From contig NZ_FOQD01000032.1 of assembly GCF_900113665.1 (NCBI RefSeq), positions 1 to 16,156 of the forward strand: a DNA stretch of 16,156 nucleotides. The letters are read 5' to 3'. Shown here piece after piece: positions 9,709 through 16,156 of the stretch. This DNA is from Planctomicrobium piriforme. Its GTDB lineage: Bacteria > Planctomycetota > Planctomycetia > Planctomycetales > Planctomycetaceae. How positions within the stretch are numbered: position 1 is the first letter of the stretch; every line of letters begins with the position of its first letter. Below the pieces are notes generated by a model, which had not been told where the DNA came from, did not search any database, and saw only the letters and a list, made by a program, of their open reading frames with translations. The position numbers and the translations under genes were made by a program.

Positions 9709-11847
9709 ATGCGGCAACTCAGGGCTCATTATTCTCGAAAGCGTTTCATGCTCACGTTGCATCGCTTACTGCGTCTGCGGTCGGAATTCGCTAGTTACTT
9801 CGGAGCCGGTCGTTCAAAGTCCCGGCGGAGCGGGATGACCAGACGGGCCGCTTCCGCGGAGCAGTTCGAGCAGCGGGTCCTGTTGTCGGGGACGACGCAG
9901 GTCGTTTCGGTGAGCAGTGAGGGGACGCCGGGGAATTCCTCGTCTTACTCGCCGGCGATCAGCGCGGATGGTCGTTTTGTTGCGTTCTACAGCTATGCCT
10001 CGAATCTCGCCCCTGGAGACGTGCCGTTCGGCACTCCGGATATTTATTTGCGGGATCTGCAGAACGGAGTGACGACGCTCGTCAGCACGGATGCCAACGG
10101 CAACGCCGGCAACAACGGATCCTACTTTCCCTCCCTGAGCGGCGACGGCCGATTCGTGACTTTTGTCAGCGATGCCACGAACTTAGTCATCGGCGACACC
10201 AACGGCGTCGCCGATGTGTTCGTGAAAGACATGCAAACGGGGATCACCACGCGCGTCAGCGTGGACAGTGCGGGCGGCGAGGCCAACGCCTATTCAACTC
10301 AGCCCGTGATGAGCGACGACGGCCGTTATGTGGCTTATCTCAGTCTGGCGAGTAATCTGGTTGCCAATGACTTCAACGGGAAGGGCGACGTGTTTGTGCA
10401 TGATCTGGTCACCGGCGAAACGCGCCTGGTGAGCCTGAGCAGCACTGGTACGGCCGGAAATGCCGAATCGTCGGCGCCGTCCCTCAGTGCCGATGGACGA
10501 TTTATTTCATTCCGCAGTGACGCCAACAATCTCGTTCCGGACGATACCAATCTGGCTCCAGACGTGTTTGTGCGAGATTTGCAGACCGGAGTCACGACGC
10601 GGGTGAGCGTGAATTCCGCCGGAGTCGAGTCGAATGACCTCTCGCTGGGGGGTGTCATTAGCGGCGACGGCAGAACGGTGGCGTTTTACAGCTACAGCAA
10701 CAATCTCGTCAGCGATGATACCAACGGCGCGCCGGATATTTTTGTCCACGATCTGCAGTCCGGCGAGACCACGCGTGTCAGCGTCAGCAGCAGCGGGGCG
10801 CAAGGCTTTGGGCCCTCCTATGTGCCCGACCTCAGCGCTGATGGCCGCTATGTGTCGTTCCAGAGCGCCTCCAGCAACTTGGTAAACGGGGATGTCAACA
10901 GTGCGAGCGATGTCTTCCTCTATGACAGGCAAACCGGGGTGACCAGGCGGGTCAGCATTCAAAATGACGGACACGGGAATCGTCGCGATTCGTATCAGTC
11001 TGCCATCAGCGGAGACGGTCACAGCGTGGTTCAATACAGCGATGACCGGACGCTCGAACAGGGTGGCCCAAGTTACCAGCGTCAGATTTTTGTGTTCACG
11101 GAACATGCTCCGACCTCTCTGGAGTTGTCGAACACCACGCTTCCGGAGAATCGAAAAGTCGGGGCCACGATCGGTAAGTTGAGTGCGACCGATCCGGATT
11201 CGAATGAGCGATTGTCCTTTTCACTCATATCCGGCCCCGGTAGCTCCGATAACGGCAGCTTTGCCCTGGTGGGCAGCCAACTCATCACGACGGCCTCGTT
11301 CGATTACGAAACGAAAAGCAGCTATTCGATCCGCGTGCGTGTGACCGACTCTGTCGGCCAGACCTACGAGCAGACGTTTGAAATCAGCGTTACCGACGTC
11401 AACGAGCGGCCTGTGATCGCAGGCTTTGATACTCCCGTCACATATCCCGCCGGGCATGCCCCGTTGCTGCTGGACAGCAACGTGACCGTCGCTGACCCGG
11501 ACTCAGCCGACTTCGCAGGCGGCCGGCTCACGGCGAAGCTGACTCTAAATGCCGAGAGCACCGACTTGCTGTCGATCAAGACCTTTGGCGGCGTCACCCT
11601 CAGCGGCAGCGACGTGCTGGTAGGGGGAATTGTCGTCGGAACCTTCTCGGGCGGCAGCGGCTGGTCGGCGCTGGCGATTGAACTCAACAGCAACGCCACT
11701 CGTGCCCGAGTGCAGACGCTGCTGAGAGCGATCGCCTTCAGCAGTTCCTCCAGCACGCCGTCCAACCTGCCGCGAACCGTGGAGGTGAAGGTCACTGACG
11801 GCGACGGCGGCGTCAGCGCCCCGGTGACGAAGACCATTTCGATTTAG
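9709..11847 (+). CDS. Tandem paralogue: LEPR-xLL-type PD40/TolB-like propeller with cadherin-like domains
   Basis: 712 residues from the ATG at 9709, chosen because it aligns residue for residue with the preceding gene; an upstream in-frame ATG (9679) would add 10 unmatched residues. Same architecture: basic leader, FEQRVLLSG at 53-61, seven propeller repeats, cadherin-like domain (NTTLPENR, LSATDPD, FDYETKSSYSIRVRVTD), one terminal repeat ending VTKTISI. The leader differs from its neighbour at about 7 of the first 64 residues and the last 165 or so at only about 3, while the propeller differs much more, mostly in blade-connecting and surface-type positions. It lies 113 nt after the preceding stop with no hairpin terminator between, so co-transcription is plausible. 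No catalytic residues are recognised; a binding or structural surface role is inferred. Confidence 0.85.
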   Translation: MRQLRAHYSRKRFMLTLHRLLRLRSEFASYFGAGRSKSRRSGMTRRAASAEQFEQRVLLSGTTQVVSVSSEGTPGNSSSYSPAISADGRFVAFYSYASNLAPGDVPFGTPDIYLRDLQNGVTTLVSTDANGNAGNNGSYFPSLSGDGRFVTFVSDATNLVIGDTNGVADVFVKDMQTGITTRVSVDSAGGEANAYSTQPVMSDDGRYVAYLSLASNLVANDFNGKGDVFVHDLVTGETRLVSLSSTGTAGNAESSAPSLSADGRFISFRSDANNLVPDDTNLAPDVFVRDLQTGVTTRVSVNSAGVESNDLSLGGVISGDGRTVAFYSYSNNLVSDDTNGAPDIFVHDLQSGETTRVSVSSSGAQGFGPSYVPDLSADGRYVSFQSASSNLVNGDVNSASDVFLYDRQTGVTRRVSIQNDGHGNRRDSYQSAISGDGHSVVQYSDDRTLEQGGPSYQRQIFVFTEHAPTSLELSNTTLPENRKVGATIGKLSATDPDSNERLSFSLISGPGSSDNGSFALVGSQLITTASFDYETKSSYSIRVRVTDSVGQTYEQTFEISVTDVNERPVIAGFDTPVTYPAGHAPLLLDSNVTVADPDSADFAGGRLTAKLTLNAESTDLLSIKTFGGVTLSGSDVLVGGIVVGTFSGGSGWSALAIELNSNATRARVQTLLRAIAFSSSSSTPSNLPRTVEVKVTDGDGGVSAPVTKTISI

Positions 11848-11856
11848 CCGCTGATC
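11460..11856 (+). repeat. Near-identical 397-nt segment, copy 2
   Basis: Partner of 9208-9604 at a constant offset of 2252 nt, equal to the spacing of the two ATGs, so the genes align without net indels. Identity extends 9 nt beyond the stop codon. Confidence 0.9.
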
Positions 11857-11868
11857 AAAATCCTGAGT

Positions 11869-11899
11869 CCCGCCCTTTCCCTGACTGGGAAAGGGCGGG
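11869..11899. terminator. Hairpin between convergent genes
   Basis: Perfect 13-bp stem: CCCGCCCTTTCCC at 11869-11881 and its complement at 11887-11899, with loop TGACT. It begins 22 nt after the propeller paralogue's stop and lies 60 nt beyond the stop of the minus-strand gene, so it could serve both. There is no T run directly after it on the + strand; on the minus strand a TTTT follows after 8 nt. Factor-independent function is therefore likely but not canonical. Confidence 0.7.
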
Positions 11900-11958
11900 C
11901 GAGGGATGAGGAACTTAGGGCGCTGCGGTTGATTTGCTTCTTGCTCAGAGAAACCAAA

Positions 11959-14900
11959 TCATTTCGGTGCGGACCGCCAGACGGGGTCGGATGAATCGGC
12001 AACCGGAAAAATGAGGCCGCCTTTTATTAAAAAACTTTGGTCCATTGCCCCATCTGTCATTGCGGGGGACTGGGACGGAACTGGCGCGGGTGGAGTGATG
12101 TCAGGCATCGAAGGGATGTCTCCTATTGGAGAAGCGGCAGGAGTTGGCGCAGCCGACGTACTCGTTGTCGGCATGATCACCTTGCCTGGCTGGCACGCTC
12201 CGCAAGCGGAAGGCGTCGTCACAAGCGATGTCCCGCAACCTCCCAAACGAATCACAAGCGGACCTGGAACGTCTACCGCTTTTTGATCTGCTTTGCCCTG
12301 CACTTTCGCCGAGAGCTTGAGTGCAATGGGGTGATCTGAGAAAAAGATTTTTTCGCCGCTGGCAAAAAAACGGAGCAAAGCTGCCAAGCCGATTGTGCTC
12401 GAATCGTCCATTGTGAACTTGAGGGTTGATTCAGGATCTTTCTTAGGATCTGCATTCGGGACTTTGAGGACCTTCTCCTGAGCATTGTCTAACACTGCGG
12501 AGAGTGAAATCGTCACTTCGTCCCCTTTCGAGACGCCCTTCAATTTGAGCGCTTCGGGCAGCATCAGGCTTACCGCCGTACAGCCATCATAGATCAGGCA
12601 GGCCTTGGCTTCGATCACTGCAAACTGGTATTTCGGCTGGCTATCGGACCCAATCATTGCGGGAATTTGTAGATGTCCTGAGATTCCATAAGGAGTTCCG
12701 ACATGCGCGTCGATGACTTGATTTCGCTGCGGAATGCCGCGGACATACTCCACCACTTCCATGACATTCAAATTACCTGGGACGTTAACTTTCATGACTT
12801 CTCGGCTAAGCAGGTCAAAGGTACATTCCTGTCCGCCGATCACGACTTTGGTGACATTCACATTGAAGTTTCGTCCCACTAAGAAAAGCTTGCCGCCCGA
12901 TTTTGGGTCGAGCCCAGGTTCTCCGTAAAAGCCAATGAGTTCCGGACCGAGGTTGCGTGTGCCTTCTGAGAACAACTGAAACCCTCCGTCGGAATTCTCA
13001 TAAGGAATTTGCACGAGGGCATCTTGCAATGGCAGCCGCTTTTCTAGTTGATCAACCGCTTGCAGCAGCCTACGTGCATCACCTGGCCGGCTCATGCAAT
13101 CCTCGGTCAGACATTGAGATTTGCAGTTACGCATGTACTGGATCATCTGACCCATCCGCACCGAGTCTTCCGTGGTGAATTTCTTTTCATCCGGGTTTTT
13201 GAGTTCGAACCAGTTGGACCGCATATCCATGCGGACTGTCGGTACGAAAGCCGGCATGATGACAATTGCCATGAGCTCGCGTGGTCCCGGTTCCAGTTGC
13301 CGCTTCCGCAGGTCCTGATCCCGGCCCGGAGGCCCAACCAGTAAATCACGGAAGAAGACCTTCATGTTGCCGTCGATGGGGGGCGTCTGCACGCGGGGAT
13401 ACATCCGCCAGCCAAACGTGTCGTTCCCATGCGAAAACCCAACGATCGTGCGATTGAGGGCAATGGTGTCGAGCTCATAATCGACGCGGCGTGAAAACCT
13501 GGAAAAATTTTGCGCGCTCATTTCGCCGCGAGTGAACGCCAGCGACAACGCCAGTTGCGTTTCCCGACGACGCGCGAAAGCGTCCGAGACATTCTGCTCC
13601 TGAATGACGGGATCGATTGCGAATACATGGATGGGCCATCGCACGCGCACATATTCGTTGAAAATGGCGCTGGCGGCCGAATCCGGTTTTGGATCATAGA
13701 AAGCTGGAATACTGGCAGGTAAAAACGAAATCCCAGTCGCCGTCTGGACTCGCTGCATATCCTGAATCAGACGGTCGTTTAGCATTGCCGATTCGACAAG
13801 AATGGCCCAAGCGAGCGCTCGTATCGTGCAACCTCTGCAAGAATCACTGCAAGCCGGCATGTTGGCTGCCGCCATGGTGCAAAAGGTGGTCCGCAACCCA
13901 GCCAGTTCGGACTCTCCCTGTCCGTATTGCAGCCTCCCTACGGCCTGGCTGATTTGCGGGCAGATCAGCCAGGCGCTGCAACCCATTTGCTGCAATGTTA
14001 CGAGTAGCCGATAGGCTGCTTCGAGTTCTTCAGAGAGAAATCCATGAGAGTCGCTGAGCTGCAGTTGTCGACCTCCGTTAGTTTCGCGAACGCGGTCAAG
14101 GTCCTGCGCGATACAAGTCAACTGCTCGATCCCGAAAACACAAGCAATTTCAGTGGGCGGAATGGCATACCGGGCTTGACGGTCGCGAGGCGCTGAAATG
14201 GAAACTGATCCCGACTTCGTAGCATTGACTGCCATCGTTTCGAACGCCTGTACGCGGTTAGCGACCACGTTCGAAAACTGTCCTAACAGAGGAGACAGAA
14301 GATTTGCGCCGATTTCAGGAATATTTTTCCAGATAGGCGTTGCAAGATATTCTGGAAGCCCGTCGGCTAATGATTTCACAAATGATTCTATGTGTTTTTG
14401 GACACCTTGACTTTTCAGGGGGCCGGTTTTTCCTGTGAGATAGAACTGCGTAAGTGAATCTGCCGGAAGTGATATAATTGCTCCGAGAAGATCATCAAGC
14501 GACTGGTGGAATACCTGCTCGAGGTTCAGTTCTTTGTATTTGGAAAGAATGTCATTTCTTATCGTTTCCCTGAGTTGCAAGATGTCAGGCCTGGCTTCCT
14601 GCGGCACGCAAGGATCGAATTCCATTCGCAAGTTTCCGATCTTGCCGTTGGCGATTTGGGAGACTTTCTTCAGCAACTCCGTGTGACGTTTGGCGGTGTC
14701 TTGCTTTTGCTCTGCGGTCAGGGTGCCCCAGTTGAGGTCGTTGATTTCTTGAAGCTGATTGAGAGACCTAATCGCGGCTTGATAAGTCGCGATTTCGGTC
14801 GCCTTTGCAACTTGCGAACCCTCACTCGGCAACTGCCATGCCCGGCATTCAGCAAGCTTGACGATCGGCAGTCCCAGTTGATCGACCAAGTCATTCAGTA

Positions 14901-15645
14901 CCAGGTCTTTGAACGTTGTGGGGAGTAAATCTTCCGTCAGCTCAGGAGTGAGCGAGAAAGTGATTTCTGCCCCATAACCAGTGCGGGTTTTGTCGCCAGG
15001 CAGGACTGAAACCGGCAGTCGCATCAGATTCAGCGCATAGCCGGCAGCATCGGCAGTGTCGTCTCCTTCGTTAATTCGCCGCAATTGATTCAGATGTCCA
15101 AGATACGTTGAAAGCTGGTCCAGGTATTCCTCAGGCTCAATCGCAATGGCAACCTGCGTCGCAGGATCTTTGGGGCTGACAGCGCTGAACCCCGGAGGAG
15201 GAAGAAACTCAGGCGCAGGAAAGGCATCCTTGTTGAAGACCTGGGAAACTGTAGCCGAAGTATTTGCTTCTGGGTCGGTGCTTTGCAGGGCATTGCCCAA
15301 GGCCATCGCGTCAAGGAAAAAGGCCGAGTCCGACTGGGTCTGCTTGGCATTGAGCGTAAATTTGAATTGGTCAACTTCTTTCTTCAACTGTTCTTCATAC
15401 TGTTGGCGATGCTGGGTCCAGCGAGCTTCGCCCCAGACATCCGGCTGCTTGACGACGACGCTGCCGAACTCATCGACTTCCTGTTCCAACTTGTCGATGG
15501 CTGCGGCCATCTCCATCAGCGACGTGCGAGGGTGTTTGTCTCCCCAGCCGTTGAAGAAGTCACCTGTGAATCCGATTGTGGCGGAGAAAAATTGCGAGGC
15601 GAGCGCCACGCACGTTCCGAATCGACGGAGAGTTTGTCTGGTCAT
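11959..15645 (-). CDS. Uncharacterised large exported protein with IPT/TIG-like segment
   Basis: 1228 residues from the ATG at 15645, which has AGGGG 6 nt upstream; the longer reading to 15681 would start with TTG. I do not recognise the family. Visible: a conventional signal peptide (RRFG then a hydrophobic stretch to about residue 28); a charged, helical, coiled-coil-like region about 38-90; a long mostly alpha-helical middle; Cys clusters near 549-612 (including CSDSCRGC), 836-850 (CKSQC, EDC) and 1135-1152 (CGACQPG); an IPT/TIG-like beta-sandwich about 897-995 (GGKLFLVGRNFNVNVTKVVI then IGGQECTF); and a Pro/Ala/Ser-rich tail about 1160-1205. It lacks the LEPR-xLL motif and the shared C-terminal repeat of the + strand genes. 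It is transcribed towards them and is probably a separate unit. A structural or envelope-associated role is a guess only. Confidence 0.8.
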   Translation of the reverse strand: MTRQTLRRFGTCVALASQFFSATIGFTGDFFNGWGDKHPRTSLMEMAAAIDKLEQEVDEFGSVVVKQPDVWGEARWTQHRQQYEEQLKKEVDQFKFTLNAKQTQSDSAFFLDAMALGNALQSTDPEANTSATVSQVFNKDAFPAPEFLPPPGFSAVSPKDPATQVAIAIEPEEYLDQLSTYLGHLNQLRRINEGDDTADAAGYALNLMRLPVSVLPGDKTRTGYGAEITFSLTPELTEDLLPTTFKDLVLNDLVDQLGLPIVKLAECRAWQLPSEGSQVAKATEIATYQAAIRSLNQLQEINDLNWGTLTAEQKQDTAKRHTELLKKVSQIANGKIGNLRMEFDPCVPQEARPDILQLRETIRNDILSKYKELNLEQVFHQSLDDLLGAIISLPADSLTQFYLTGKTGPLKSQGVQKHIESFVKSLADGLPEYLATPIWKNIPEIGANLLSPLLGQFSNVVANRVQAFETMAVNATKSGSVSISAPRDRQARYAIPPTEIACVFGIEQLTCIAQDLDRVRETNGGRQLQLSDSHGFLSEELEAAYRLLVTLQQMGCSAWLICPQISQAVGRLQYGQGESELAGLRTTFCTMAAANMPACSDSCRGCTIRALAWAILVESAMLNDRLIQDMQRVQTATGISFLPASIPAFYDPKPDSAASAIFNEYVRVRWPIHVFAIDPVIQEQNVSDAFARRRETQLALSLAFTRGEMSAQNFSRFSRRVDYELDTIALNRTIVGFSHGNDTFGWRMYPRVQTPPIDGNMKVFFRDLLVGPPGRDQDLRKRQLEPGPRELMAIVIMPAFVPTVRMDMRSNWFELKNPDEKKFTTEDSVRMGQMIQYMRNCKSQCLTEDCMSRPGDARRLLQAVDQLEKRLPLQDALVQIPYENSDGGFQLFSEGTRNLGPELIGFYGEPGLDPKSGGKLFLVGRNFNVNVTKVVIGGQECTFDLLSREVMKVNVPGNLNVMEVVEYVRGIPQRNQVIDAHVGTPYGISGHLQIPAMIGSDSQPKYQFAVIEAKACLIYDGCTAVSLMLPEALKLKGVSKGDEVTISLSAVLDNAQEKVLKVPNADPKKDPESTLKFTMDDSSTIGLAALLRFFASGEKIFFSDHPIALKLSAKVQGKADQKAVDVPGPLVIRLGGCGTSLVTTPSACGACQPGKVIMPTTSTSAAPTPAASPIGDIPSMPDITPPAPVPSQSPAMTDGAMDQSFLIKGGLIFPVADSSDPVWRSAPK

Positions 15646-15866
15646 CCCTGGCCCCTGTTTGCGGCGCAGTCCTTGCGCCAACGGAATCGTTCATTTGTGG
15701 GAAAGCCGGCCGCACAAAAACATTGGCCCTGCGACCGGGCACATCCAAAAAGATCGCTACAAGCAGAGTCATCGAAAAAGACGTTGCAGCCCTTGCAGCG
15801 AATCGCTCCAGTTTTAATCCGAGCCTGCGACCTGAAGTGGAAAATCGCTACAGGGCGTAAACTCAC
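15642..15866 (-). CDS. Possible small Cys-rich upstream ORF (weak)
   Basis: A 74-codon minus-strand frame starting with GTG at 15866; its TGA overlaps the ATG of the large exported-protein gene by 4 nt (ATGA), the arrangement typical of translational coupling. The product has eight Cys (CKGC, ACSDLFGC, QCFC, DC) and ends NRGQG. Against it: no Shine-Dalgarno before the GTG, no recognised family, and unremarkable third-position composition. It may be a chance frame in the leader of the downstream gene. Confidence 0.2.
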   Translation of the reverse strand: MSLRPVAIFHFRSQARIKTGAIRCKGCNVFFDDSACSDLFGCARSQGQCFCAAGFPTNERFRWRKDCAANRGQG

Positions 15867-16001
15867 TCACGTTTGATCGGAGCCTGATTCGTCACAAATC
15901 GGCAGATTTTGCCGAGGTGGTGTCTGCCGCTTTGTGAAAGGCGCTGAGTACGCAGCCGTGGGGATCGCGACTGAGCGGATTGAGCTGTCAGTCAAACCGA
16001 C
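15646..16001. other. Upstream region of the exported-protein gene
   Basis: About 356 nt between the exported-protein start and the 19-bp repeat. Apart from the weak Cys-rich frame (15642-15866) I see no gene. The promoter of the minus-strand gene should be here, but no convincing boxes are visible. Confidence 0.4.
15652..15656 (-). promoter_or_regulatory. Ribosome binding site of the large exported-protein gene
   Basis: AGGGG on the minus strand, six bases before the ATG at 15645. It selects this start, which also leaves a typical signal peptide at the N-terminus, over the TTG at 15681. Confidence 0.6.
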
Positions 16002-16076
16002 CAGTATGCCAACGCAAAACAGTATGCCAAACGCAAAACAGTATGCCAAACGCAAAACAGTATGCCAAACGCAAAA
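16002..16076 (+). repeat. 19-bp tandem repeat, four copies
   Basis: Unit CAGTATGCCAAACGCAAAA: first copy 16002-16019 lacks one A (18 nt), then perfect copies at 16020-16038, 16039-16057 and 16058-16076. The array abuts a terminator-like hairpin. Short open frames crossing it (for example 15867-16121 minus) are repeat artefacts. Confidence 0.95.
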
Positions 16077-16110
16077 CAGCCCTCGGCGGGTTTCCCTGCC
16101 GAGGGCTGTT
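16075..16110 (-). terminator. Strong rho-independent-type terminator at the right edge
   Basis: A 13-bp stem pairs AACAGCCCTCGGC (16075-16087) with its complement (16098-16110); an inner GGG/CCC pairing with one bulged T leaves a TTT loop. On the minus strand the stem runs into TTTTGCGTTT, supplied by the 19-bp repeat, which fits termination of a minus-strand gene ending just beyond the window. On the + strand only TT follows. Confidence 0.75.
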
Positions 16111-16156
16111 GGTATGTGCATGGTTGGTGAAAGTTGCTCAAGAACGCGTGTTGCGT

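Noticed and set aside
15867..16121. 84-codon minus-strand frame with hydrophobic periodic sequence (LRLAYCFAFGILFC)
   Set aside because: The periodic hydrophobic stretch is the 19-bp tandem repeat read through; it also crosses the terminator hairpin, so it is not a membrane protein gene.

Overview
The window looks like chromosomal DNA of a planctomycete (class Planctomycetia, genus not determinable). The evidence is four consecutive long + strand genes whose products start with a very basic leader ending in the planctomycete 'LEPR-xLL' type motif (LESRLLM, LEVRRLL, FEQRVLLSG, FEQRVLLSG). They continue with large extracellular-type domains and end in copies of one roughly 150-residue beta-sandwich (cadherin-like) repeat. 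Composition is moderately GC-rich, and the intergenic DNA carries degenerate low-complexity repeats. No tRNA, rRNA, CRISPR array, transposase or phage gene was seen.

Layout: (1) 1-287, left edge with a (TTGAGGG)6 heptamer array. (2) 288-3872, a secreted zinc-metalloprotease-like protein fused to a parallel beta-helix and two C-terminal repeats. (3) 4074-7175, a glycoside hydrolase family 44 (GH44) endoglucanase/xyloglucanase with three C-terminal repeats, a perfect Shine-Dalgarno site, and a stop codon lying inside a second heptamer array. A 41-nt imperfect inverted repeat flanks this gene. (4) 7457-9595 and 9709-11847, two tandem 712-residue paralogues: seven PD40/TolB-like propeller repeats, a cadherin-like domain and one terminal repeat. 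Their ends are nearly identical but their propellers have diverged. (5) A 13-bp stem hairpin at 11869-11899 separates them from a convergent minus-strand gene. (6) 11959-15645 (minus), an unrecognised 1228-residue exported protein with a conventional signal peptide and an IPT/TIG-like segment. (7) 15646-16156, a non-coding stretch with a 19-bp tandem repeat and a strong terminator-like hairpin that probably serves a minus-strand gene beyond the right edge.

The four + strand genes read as a cell-surface or secreted protein cluster. A protease, a polysaccharide hydrolase and two probable binding propellers share the same N-terminal targeting motif and the same C-terminal module, so they probably share an export and display route. 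The substrate is suggested only by the GH44 (beta-1,4-glucan or xyloglucan). A functional link between the minus-strand gene and the cluster cannot be shown from sequence.
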